Below are positions 1 to 6,564 of a stretch of DNA of 11,996 bases, piece after piece. The notes beneath the pieces were generated by a model. It ran no database searches. It was not told where the DNA came from and saw nothing but the letters and a program-made list of their open reading frames with translations. Location of the stretch: contig CAZIVO010000110.1 of the NCBI GenBank assembly GCA_964542765.1, forward strand, positions 1 to 11,996, in the 5' to 3' direction. The translations under genes were made by a program, and so were the position numbers. Origin of the DNA: CAZIVO01 sp964542765. Lineage in GTDB: Bacteria; Planctomycetota; UBA1135; UBA2386. The stretch's first letter is position 1. Every line of letters begins with the position of its first letter.

Positions 1-1
1 C

Positions 2-127
2 GAGATCACAGAATCGGTCCCCGTCGATGATGCCTTGCGCTCGAATTTTGTCGGACCTTATAGTTCGATGTCGAACGACGACCTCAGCGTGCTCACCGCG
101 AAGATCACGATGCGTCGCAAAGCTTGA
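2..127 (+). CDS. C-terminal fragment of an unrecognised protein
   Basis: This is the final 41 codons of a gene that begins before the window. The reading frame is open from base 2 to the TGA at 125-127. Third codon positions are strongly G/C, as in the other genes here, which supports real coding. The fragment ends in a basic tail (MRRKA) after a mixed polar stretch containing FVGPYSSMSNDD. I recognise no family from so short a piece and see no membrane segment or catalytic motif in it. It runs convergently towards the response regulator, whose stop lies 79 bases downstream. A perfect 8-bp hairpin overlaps its stop codon. It could be the end of almost any cytosolic enzyme, and I assign no function. 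Confidence 0.6.
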   Translation, partial: EITESVPVDDALRSNFVGPYSSMSNDDLSVLTAKITMRRKA

Positions 128-137
128 CCGCTTTGCG
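116..137 (+). terminator. hairpin overlapping the stop codon of the upstream gene
   Basis: CGCAAAGC at 116-123 is perfectly complementary to GCTTTGCG at 130-137, giving an 8-bp stem with a 6-base loop. The loop and stem contain the TGA at 125-127. No run of T follows (the next bases are CAGATGCC), so it is not a classical intrinsic terminator. Its place between two convergent genes fits a transcription-end or RNA 3' protecting structure for the upstream gene. This role is inferred from structure and position only. Confidence 0.4.
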
Positions 138-206
138 CAGATGCCTTGAAACCGCATGGAGTTCGTGGGGGGTGCGCAGACGGTCACCTCGACCTTCGCG
201 TGACGG

Positions 207-1574
207 CTACTTCAGCCCGTATCGGTCGAGTTTCTTGTAGAGGTTCGAGCGCTGGATCTGGATGCGTTCGGCGGTGCGTTTGATGTTGCCGCTGTTCTCT
301 GCAATTTTGCGGCGGATGAATTCGCGCTCGGAAGCGGCCTTGAACTGCCCCAGCGTTTCGTGTTCGAACATGTCGACGCCAGCTGCCGACGGGGTGTTGG
401 CAACATCGATATCGTGAAGGTCTGCTGCCTGGATCTGCTCGCCTTCGGCCATGATGGCTGCTGCTTCGAGGAGGTTCTTGAGCTCTCTCACATTGCCGCG
501 CCAGGGCAGGCCGCGGAGTTGTGCGAAGGCGTCCTTGGCGAGCGTGCGCCGCGGCAGACCGTTGCGCCGACAGGCTTCGCGAACGAAGTGTGGTCCGAGT
601 TCATCGATATCATCAAGGCGCTCACGCAGCGGTGGCACGTGGATACGGATGACATGGAGGCGGTAGTAGAGGTCCTCGCGGAAGGCCTTCTCGTCGACCA
701 AGGCTTGCAGGTCCTGATTGGTGGCGGCGAGAACCCTCACGTCGACAGGGATGGTCTGTGATCCCCCGACTCGCGTGATGGTTTGTTCCTGGAGGGCTCG
801 CAGGAGTTTGGCCTGCGCGTCGAGTGCCATGTCGCCGATTTCATCCAGCAGCAGGGTGCCGCCGTGAGCTGCCTCGAAGTGTCCGTGCCTGACCTTGTCG
901 GCGCCGGTGAATGCGCCCTTCTCATGCCCGAATAGTTCGCTTTCGAGAAGGTCGGTTGGGATGGCTGCGCAATTGAGGGCGACAAGAGGCCCGCGGTTTC
1001 GCTTGCTGAGGGCGTGAAGTTGATGGGCGACGAGTTCCTTGCCGGTGCCATTCTCGCCGGTGATCAGGACTTGGGCTTCTGTTGGCGCAACGCGGGCGAT
1101 GGTTCGGCGGACTTCCTCGAGAGCTGCACTCTTGCCGATCAGGCGGTGGCTCTGGTTCAACGCCTCCTTCAGAGCGGTGTTCTCGGTGGCGAGGTCGCGC
1201 ATGCGTAGCCCGTTGGTGAGGCTGACGAGGACCCTGTCTGTGTCGAAGGGTTTCGGCAGGAAGTCGTAGGCTCCGCTTTTGATGGCGACGACGGCGGTTT
1301 CGATGTCTCCGTGGCCGGTGATCATGATGACCGGGATTTCGGGGTGAGACTCCCGTAATTTGCTGAGGACCTCCAGGCCATCCATTCCGGGCATCTTGAT
1401 ATCCAAAAGGACAGCGTCGATACCGCCTTTTTCAACCTCCGCCAGGCCTGCCACGCCATCGGCGGCCTCGGTGGCCTCGTGCCCTTCGTACCGGAGGGCG
1501 TAGGCGAGTTCTTCGCGAATTGCGCTCTGGTCGTCGACGATCAGGACATGCGATTTACCTGCTTCGGACATCAT
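207..1574 (-). CDS. Sigma-54-dependent response regulator, NtrC/NtrX type
   Basis: This encodes a cytosolic transcription activator of 455 residues that remodels sigma-54 RNA polymerase after phosphorylation by a sensor kinase. An N-terminal receiver domain (about 8-125) has the acidic pair DD at 14-15, phosphoacceptor Asp58 in LLDIKMPGMDG, Thr86 in MITGHG and Lys108 in LPKPF. The AAA+ domain follows, with Walker A GENGTGKE (173-180), the sigma-54-contacting GAFTGA loop (220-225), Walker B LLLDEIGD (241-248) and the WRGNVREL sensor-2 segment. A Fis-type helix-turn-helix ends the protein (about 417-455; RTAERIQIQRSNLYKKL), resembling NtrX. I chose the ATG at 1574; a second ATG follows at once (1571). 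The frame stays open to a GTG at 1688, but those 38 extra residues are not part of a receiver fold. All catalytic residues are intact. No histidine kinase gene is adjacent, so the input signal and target promoters are unknown. Confidence 0.93.
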   Translation of the reverse strand: MMSEAGKSHVLIVDDQSAIREELAYALRYEGHEATEAADGVAGLAEVEKGGIDAVLLDIKMPGMDGLEVLSKLRESHPEIPVIMITGHGDIETAVVAIKSGAYDFLPKPFDTDRVLVSLTNGLRMRDLATENTALKEALNQSHRLIGKSAALEEVRRTIARVAPTEAQVLITGENGTGKELVAHQLHALSKRNRGPLVALNCAAIPTDLLESELFGHEKGAFTGADKVRHGHFEAAHGGTLLLDEIGDMALDAQAKLLRALQEQTITRVGGSQTIPVDVRVLAATNQDLQALVDEKAFREDLYYRLHVIRIHVPPLRERLDDIDELGPHFVREACRRNGLPRRTLAKDAFAQLRGLPWRGNVRELKNLLEAAAIMAEGEQIQAADLHDIDVANTPSAAGVDMFEHETLGQFKAASEREFIRRKIAENSGNIKRTAERIQIQRSNLYKKLDRYGLK

Positions 1575-1975
1575 GGGGGACTGTAGCGCTCGGGGTCCGA
1601 GCAGGGAAATGGCCCTTGGTCGTGTCTCTAATCCGGCTGGAACCTCTGTTTTGACGGGATCCAGCCTCCGATGGCACGGGCTCCTCACCGCCTTGTCTCA
1701 GCCTGAGGCCAAGTTCCGGCGGTGTGTCCCTGGCTTTTTTCAGACTCGTTGTATGCTTCTGTGTCGGCTGCCGCCGGCAGGTACTCCCAGAAGGTCGTCT
1801 TGACGGCGGCCGATGGCTCCTTAGGATGGATGGTCTTCGACCCCAACCCATGGCAGTCATCGGGTTTCTGTCTGTCCCCCCTTCGTTTTCGATGACTGTT
1901 TGAGGGTGCCCTATTTTACCTCTCGCATCGGCTGTTCTCAGTCGAGGAAAACACGCGCCAAGGAGTATTTGATTC
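1575..1975. other. divergent intergenic region, no gene seen
   Basis: These 401 bases separate the start of the response regulator (leftward) from the exported repeat protein (rightward), so they should hold both promoters. I see no convincing protein-coding frame. A small interrupted palindrome CTCAG-C-CTGAG lies at 1697-1707 and a T6 run at 1735-1740. A TATTTT at 1912-1917 could be a -10 box for the rightward gene, but no good -35 sits at the right spacing. I found no TGGC/TTGC pair at the spacing of a sigma-54 promoter. A clear Shine-Dalgarno AAGGAG sits at 1960-1965, ten bases before the ATG at 1976. Confidence 0.5.
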
Positions 1976-4117
1976 ATGGCTAACGTCCTAAGTCGGTCCC
2001 TCTTCTCGGGACTCGTTGCCACGCTCGTCGTTGCCGGTTCTATTTCAGCCCAAGACCCCGACGAGTTGTTCCAGGAGGGCGTGCAGCTTCTCCGCCTTGG
2101 TGATCGCGAACAGGCTCTCGAGAAGTTCGAGGAAGTCCTGAGTGCTGACCCCACGAATGCGGACGCCTTCCGTATCTGGCAAAGCACGGATCAGAATATC
2201 TTTGAGATGCTGCTCTTGACAGAGGGCGAGATCTCCAAGATTGCCAAGCATCTGGTCAATCTCGCGCGGGTAGAACGCAAGCAGCGTTCCCGTGACGAGA
2301 GCACCATCGCGGGATTGGTCGAGGAGGCCACCTCACCGGCAGGCTCTTACGAGAGTCGTCGCAAGGCGGTGGTGTCCTTGATGACTGACCACGGTGAATT
2401 TGCCGTGCCCGGCCTTGTCGAGAAACTCGCAAATGGCGATGACGAGAAGGGTCAGATCTATGCCATCCGTGCTCTGACCGAGATCGGTCGCTCGGCGACC
2501 CCGGGCCTGATCGCGGCGCTGGGCAGTGATAATATTGAGGTGCGGCGCAATGCCACGGCTGCTCTTGCCCACATTCGTGATGAGCGTGCGGCGGCGGCTT
2601 TGGCGCGTCTGGCTACAGATGCCGGTGTGCAGGAGAGTGTGCGCCTGGCGGCCAGCAAGGCTCTCAGGATGATCGGCGTTTCGGCTGACGCGAGTCCGTT
2701 GGAGCTTTTCTTGAGCGATGCCCATCGCCTGCTGCGGGCCAATGGCGTCCGCGATGGTGATCATTCGGACGTTACCTGGTCGCTGCAGGATGGTCAGCTG
2801 GTCGCGACAGATGTCCCTGCGGGCATCTACAACTTGGAACTGGCCAAGAAGTCGGCCCACGCTGCTCTGTCCGTCGATCCGGGAAGCAGCACCGCCCGTT
2901 CCCTGCTGGCCCGCGCCTATCTCGGAGAGGCTGCCGCGATCGAAAATTCCCTGGCAGCTAATTCCGACGACGATGCGATGCTGGAGATGGCTGATAAAGT
3001 TGCAACGCTGAAGATGGTAGCTGCGGCCACGGGCCCGGACGTCTTGAGTAGCGCAATTAGCCAGTCCATTGCCGAGGACATGGTGCCGACGGCGGTTGCG
3101 GGGATCGAGATGCTGGCGAGCACTCAAGACCGTAGGGCTCTGGGGCGGTCGCCTGTTGTTGCTGCACTCGGCAGTAATCACAAGGCCGTTCGTTATGCCG
3201 CAGCTCTGGCTCTGGCCAACTCAAGCGGCAGTGGTCGGGTGCCGGCAGCGGAGCAGGTTGTAAGGACGCTTGGAGTGGCAATTCAGGAGAAGGCCTCTCG
3301 TCGGATCCAGGTGGTCGGCGGTGATCAGGTTGCCAGCAAGGCGATCCGTCATGCTTCGAGCCATCCCAACCGGAGCTTTGTCGAGGCGAGTGATTCGGTT
3401 GCGGCCATCAACAATCTCTACGTGGCTCCCAATATCGATGTCATCGTCATCAATGAGGTGCTTCCCAATGCCCGCCCCGAGAGCTTGATCGGCTTGATCA
3501 GGAAGGACAAGCGGATGGAGCACATCAAGATCGTGATCCTGACGAATGACGAGGATGGAGCACAGGAACAGTTTGGCGATAGCATCGACGCCACCATCGA
3601 GGGTCCGCTTTCGGGTGAAACTCTCATGGCCAAGATCGATGAGGTTTTGGATGGTGAGTTGTCTGTGAATCAGGCCCAGGCCGAAGCTACTGCGACCGCC
3701 GCTAGCGGTGCGTTGCGCAACCTCGCCGAGCAGAAGGTTGGCATCGACGGTTCGATTGCCACGATTGCCGATCAACTTACTCGGACGGATGCTGTGGCGA
3801 TCCCGGCGGCTCAAGCCATCGGGTTCGGTGGCAACGCCAGCAGCCTGAGTGTCCTCATCGAGGTCATCGGTGGCGATGATGCCAGCTTGGACCTCAAGGT
3901 TGCCTGTGCCGATGCGGCCGGGCGCATCCTCGCTCGCGCGCAGGAGCTGCCTGCGGAGGCCGTGTCCAAGCTGATGGGCATGTTGGGCGACGCCGACGCC
4001 AAGCTGCGCATGGCACTCGCCGCTGCGTTGGGCAAGGCGAAACTCGATCCTGTTCAGAGCCTGCAGTTGATAGAGGCTTTGGGCGGCTCCTCCTCGGCCG
4101 ATGACAGCGAGGGCTGA
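1976..4117 (+). CDS. Exported TPR/HEAT-repeat protein with an embedded degenerate receiver domain
   Basis: The 713-residue product starts with a typical signal peptide: a short basic end, hydrophobic core at about 9-21, and probable cleavage after Ala25 (GSISA/QD). A TPR-like helix pair follows (about 27-65, ending LSADPTNADAF), then HEAT repeats at about 143-234 and a second TPR-like stretch at about 285-322. Another HEAT unit lies at about 393-440. Residues about 442-560 have the beta/alpha order of a response-regulator receiver but lack its chemistry. The acidic pair reads GGD (448-450), the phosphoacceptor position is Asn493 (VIVINEVLP), the switch Thr523 is kept (VILTN), and the conserved Lys is lost (IEGPL, 541-545). 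HEAT repeats resume at about 575-703. The start is fixed by AAGGAG at 1960-1965. Repeats of this kind are protein-binding scaffolds, so a structural or docking role in the periplasm or cell envelope is the likeliest reading; the true function is unknown. Confidence 0.88.
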   Translation: MANVLSRSLFSGLVATLVVAGSISAQDPDELFQEGVQLLRLGDREQALEKFEEVLSADPTNADAFRIWQSTDQNIFEMLLLTEGEISKIAKHLVNLARVERKQRSRDESTIAGLVEEATSPAGSYESRRKAVVSLMTDHGEFAVPGLVEKLANGDDEKGQIYAIRALTEIGRSATPGLIAALGSDNIEVRRNATAALAHIRDERAAAALARLATDAGVQESVRLAASKALRMIGVSADASPLELFLSDAHRLLRANGVRDGDHSDVTWSLQDGQLVATDVPAGIYNLELAKKSAHAALSVDPGSSTARSLLARAYLGEAAAIENSLAANSDDDAMLEMADKVATLKMVAAATGPDVLSSAISQSIAEDMVPTAVAGIEMLASTQDRRALGRSPVVAALGSNHKAVRYAAALALANSSGSGRVPAAEQVVRTLGVAIQEKASRRIQVVGGDQVASKAIRHASSHPNRSFVEASDSVAAINNLYVAPNIDVIVINEVLPNARPESLIGLIRKDKRMEHIKIVILTNDEDGAQEQFGDSIDATIEGPLSGETLMAKIDEVLDGELSVNQAQAEATATAASGALRNLAEQKVGIDGSIATIADQLTRTDAVAIPAAQAIGFGGNASSLSVLIEVIGGDDASLDLKVACADAAGRILARAQELPAEAVSKLMGMLGDADAKLRMALAAALGKAKLDPVQSLQLIEALGGSSSADDSEG

Positions 4118-4139
4118 GCAAGGCTGAAGCCTGAGTGTG

Positions 4140-4166
4140 CGGGGTCAAGCGTTGAGCATGACCCCG
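4140..4166 (+). terminator. hairpin 22 bases after the repeat-protein stop
   Basis: CGGGGTCA at 4140-4147 pairs perfectly with TGACCCCG at 4159-4166, an 8-bp GC-rich stem with an 11-base loop. It begins 22 bases past the TGA at 4115-4117. The bases after it (TTCGCATG) do not form a T tract. Position and stability suggest the 3' end of the upstream mRNA, by attenuated intrinsic termination or as a block to 3' exonucleases. This is inferred from sequence only. Confidence 0.5.
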
Positions 4167-4316
4167 TTCGCATGTACGGAGAGTGCCTCGGAGATGGCTC
4201 TCTACAGCCATGGGTACCGCGCAGTGGTAGGCCCTCAACAAAGTCGTGCAACCCGCCCTTTGGGTGGCTAATGTTCCGCATCATTCCCACGGGGGCCGTG
4301 AGCCGTCCGCATGAGG
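4167..4316. other. gene-free stretch before the tRNA with two short hairpins
   Basis: No protein-coding frame is convincing here. Two compact inverted repeats are visible: ATGGCT (4194-4199) with AGCCAT (4206-4211) around a 6-base loop, and CCGCCC (4253-4258) with GGGTGG (4262-4267, one G-U pair) around a TTT loop. The tRNA promoter should lie within this stretch, but I see no clear -35/-10 pair. A small structured RNA cannot be excluded; nothing matches an RNA family that I know. Confidence 0.35.
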
Positions 4317-4388
4317 GCCTGAGTAGCTCAGTGGTAGAGCAGCGCTTTCGTAAAGCGCAGGTCGTCAGTTCGAGTCTGACCTCAGGCT
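4317..4388 (+). tRNA. tRNA-Thr (anticodon CGU)
   Basis: A complete 72-base cloverleaf can be folded by eye. The acceptor arms GCCTGAG (4317-4323) and CTCAGGC (4381-4387) form seven perfect pairs. The D arm is GCTC/GAGC. The anticodon stem GCGCT/AGCGC encloses the loop TTCGTAA, with anticodon CGT at 4349-4351, reading ACG threonine codons. The variable loop is AGGTC, and the T arm is GTCAG/CTGAC around TTCGAGT. The discriminator base is T4388, and the next bases (TCA) show that the 3' CCA is not encoded and must be added by CCA-adding enzyme. The gene stands alone between two protein genes on the same strand. Right after it comes an 11-bp inverted repeat that may end the transcript. Confidence 0.97.
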
Positions 4389-4392
4389 TCAT

Positions 4393-4441
4393 TATTCTCG
4401 CAGCGCTAAAAATGCGCCGATGTGCTTAATCTGCGAGAATA
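4393..4441 (+). terminator. 11-bp inverted repeat just after the tRNA
   Basis: TATTCTCGCAG at 4393-4403 is perfectly complementary to CTGCGAGAATA at 4431-4441. The loop of 27 bases contains a smaller alternative hairpin, GCGC (4403-4406) with GCGC (4414-4417) around TAAAAAT. The repeat starts four bases after the tRNA 3' end. It may act in tRNA transcription termination or as a boundary for 3' trimming. No T tract follows. An operator for the downstream gene is the alternative reading. Confidence 0.45.
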
Positions 4442-4455
4442 TTCCAGAGTCGATA

Positions 4456-4471
4456 TCCGTCTTTTGACGGA
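4456..4471 (+). promoter_or_regulatory. short hairpin in the leader of the repeat-module gene
   Basis: TCCGTC (4456-4461) and GACGGA (4466-4471) form a 6-bp stem capped by TTTT. It lies 41 bases before the ATG at 4513. It could be a second terminator for the tRNA transcript or a leader structure of the downstream gene. No strong Shine-Dalgarno is visible between it and the ATG; the bases before the start read AAGATCCCCC. Confidence 0.3.
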
Positions 4472-4512
4472 GTGATCATCAAGGTCTTTTCGTCCGAGAT
4501 TTAAGATCCCCC

Positions 4513-6537
4513 ATGAATTCCAGACTCCTCCTGTTCTTGGCTCTGGCCGCCTTCATCGTGGCCGGGGTTGTGTTCCTTGCAAATAGCAATGGCGGTGGCG
4601 AGGCCCCATCGTTGCCCGGTAGCTCAACTCCGGCGCCGACGCCTGAACCGCGTGAAGTCAGTGGCCAGGCCGGGATCAAAACCCAGGAGCCTCAGCGGAA
4701 TGAGGTTGTTGGGCGAGAAGCCATCGATTTGGAACCAGGGCGAGCAGGGTTGCCACAGGGTGTGAAGGGCCTTTTGGTGGCGCCAGATGGGGCCCCGGTC
4801 GCCGACACCTCTGTTTATCTGACGCAGTCCGGGTTAGCGGGGGGCGATCTCTTCAAGGTACTGCAACTGCAGAGTTCGGGCATCATCCTTCCGCCGGTCA
4901 CTCATGTGAGGACGGACAAGCAAGGAGCCTTCGCCGCCGGCGCACATGCGGGTGAGATTGGGAAGGAGTTCGAGATACGGATCGTGACCGATCGGTTCAT
5001 AGATCAGGACATTCCCAACCTGCACATAAAGGAAGGTCAATGGCATGATCTCGGCCGCATCGAACTTCAGCGGGGAGTGTCTTTGCGCGGTCAAGTAACG
5101 GCGTCACAGACAGGCGCACCGGTTTCCGATGCATTCGTTTCACTCAAATCGGGTTCCGGCCAGATGGTCTTCTCACCGGTGCCCTCGCGCGAGGATGGTC
5201 TTTCCGTGCGAACCGATTCGTCCGGTTGGTACGCGATCTCGAACGCGCCATCGGGGATTGCAAATATTGCTGCGGTCGCCAGTGGGTATGGACGTGTCGA
5301 GAAGACCAACATGACGATTGATACCGGCGCAGACAACCAGATCGATTTTCAGCTGCCACCGGGATTGTCGATTGCCGGTGTGGTTACCGATGCTGTCGGA
5401 GACCCGCTTTCCGGTGTGCGTATTCGAGGAACGGGCTTCAGTGGCAAGACTCCTCTCGCCGCCAGCGCGGTTTCAGATCGGAACGGCCAGTTCGAAATTC
5501 TCGGCCTCGTCGATGGCCCATATACCCTCCGGGCGGTCGCATTCGATCGCATCGACGCGGAGGTCAAGCCTGTGGAGGCGGGTCAGACCGAGGTGCATAT
5601 TGTTCTGGAGAAGAAGGGTGGTGCGCGGATCCGCGTTCGTGGCAGGAATGGCGCTATCCTGAAGCGATACGATCTGACGGCCCGAAGCTACTGGAAGAGC
5701 GATGATCCGGCGGAGGCTCTTACCTACGGGAATACCACTTATGGAACGCGTCCCGGGCGACCCGATCGCAATGGCATCTCGACTTTCAGCGGATTGGACC
5801 CAGGAGATTATGTGTTCCAGGTTCAAGCCCCAGGCTATGCGATGGCCTTCTCGGAGCACTTCTCTACCGCGATTGGTGAGGAAACCCCTCTCGTCGAACT
5901 GACGCTCAATGAGGGGGGTGTGATCGAGGGCGTTGTCATCCTCGATCGCGTGGGCCCCTTGGCCGGTGTCGAGGTGCGAACGCGCCGTGATGGTGCTCTT
6001 TCGCTGACCGGAATCATTGCGGCCTTCGAGGCCCTGGCGCCGGTCATGATTACCCAGAGCGTGACGCATACGGACAAGCAAGGGCGCTTCAGATTCAAGT
6101 TGCTCAACGAGGGGAAATACCAGCTGCGCTTTTCTCATGCCGAAGCCATCAGGGTCATCCAGAACGGAGTCGAGGTGCGCACAGGGGAAACGACGAATCT
6201 TCCTGATGTGGAAATGGCTGCGGGGACGGTGGTTTCTGGCCGGGTGATCATCGCTGGCAAGAAGATGGGACAGGTTCAGGCGAAGGTGTCACTGTCATCC
6301 GTTGCTGAGGATGGCTCCGATCCATCGTTGAGTTTCACGGCGGAGGCAGTCACGGGCCCCGATGGTAAGTTCGAGATCTCTTCGCGCGTGCCTCCCGGTC
6401 GATACGAGCTCACCGCTGCGCGCACCGGGCTTCCCAACCCCTTCAGCATCATCATCGATCACACCAACAGCAAGCAGGAGTTCCGGCTTAGCGGGCAGCC
6501 CAAATTCTTTGTAGAGGTGCGGCTTCCGGTTCAGTAG
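4513..6537 (+). CDS. Membrane-anchored protein with six carboxypeptidase-regulatory-like modules
   Basis: The 674-residue product has one N-terminal hydrophobic segment (about 4-23), not followed by an obvious cleavage site, then a Gly/Ser/Pro-rich linker to about 80. It is therefore probably tethered to the membrane with its bulk outside. The rest reads as six beta-sandwich modules of about 90-100 residues, starting near residues 84, 189, 286, 370, 468 and 573. Each carries the signature of carboxypeptidase regulatory-like (transthyretin-like) domains: a G-x-V strand with PVADTSVYL-like text, then D-x-x-G-x-F, then G-x-Y strands. Examples are DRNGQFEILGLVDGPYTLRA (323-342) and DKQGRFRF (521-528). 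No peptidase or other catalytic domain is present. Such modules usually serve as spacers, carbohydrate contacts or adhesive stalks. The start lacks a clear Shine-Dalgarno, but the hydrophobic N-terminus supports the ATG at 4513. The gene ends 27 bases before the stop of the convergent HD-GYP gene. Confidence 0.85.
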   Translation: MNSRLLLFLALAAFIVAGVVFLANSNGGGEAPSLPGSSTPAPTPEPREVSGQAGIKTQEPQRNEVVGREAIDLEPGRAGLPQGVKGLLVAPDGAPVADTSVYLTQSGLAGGDLFKVLQLQSSGIILPPVTHVRTDKQGAFAAGAHAGEIGKEFEIRIVTDRFIDQDIPNLHIKEGQWHDLGRIELQRGVSLRGQVTASQTGAPVSDAFVSLKSGSGQMVFSPVPSREDGLSVRTDSSGWYAISNAPSGIANIAAVASGYGRVEKTNMTIDTGADNQIDFQLPPGLSIAGVVTDAVGDPLSGVRIRGTGFSGKTPLAASAVSDRNGQFEILGLVDGPYTLRAVAFDRIDAEVKPVEAGQTEVHIVLEKKGGARIRVRGRNGAILKRYDLTARSYWKSDDPAEALTYGNTTYGTRPGRPDRNGISTFSGLDPGDYVFQVQAPGYAMAFSEHFSTAIGEETPLVELTLNEGGVIEGVVILDRVGPLAGVEVRTRRDGALSLTGIIAAFEALAPVMITQSVTHTDKQGRFRFKLLNEGKYQLRFSHAEAIRVIQNGVEVRTGETTNLPDVEMAAGTVVSGRVIIAGKKMGQVQAKVSLSSVAEDGSDPSLSFTAEAVTGPDGKFEISSRVPPGRYELTAARTGLPNPFSIIIDHTNSKQEFRLSGQPKFFVEVRLPVQ

Positions 6538-6564
6538 CGACGGTTGCGAGGCTCCGTGGCGATG

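Noticed and set aside
1575..1688. In-frame 38-residue N-terminal extension of the response regulator from a GTG at 1688
   Set aside because: The extension is Arg/Pro-rich, matches no part of a receiver domain, and the domain begins normally just after the ATG pair at 1574/1571.
1575..1975. Sigma-54 (-24/-12) promoter near the sigma-54 regulator
   Set aside because: No GG and GC elements with the required ten-base spacing and flanking TGGC/TTGC match were found in the gap; the weak candidates fail on spacing.
2333..3181. Long open frame on the - strand opposite the exported repeat protein
   Set aside because: It is a low-complexity reading opposite a clearly real gene with signal peptide, repeats and Shine-Dalgarno; it shows no recognisable domain.
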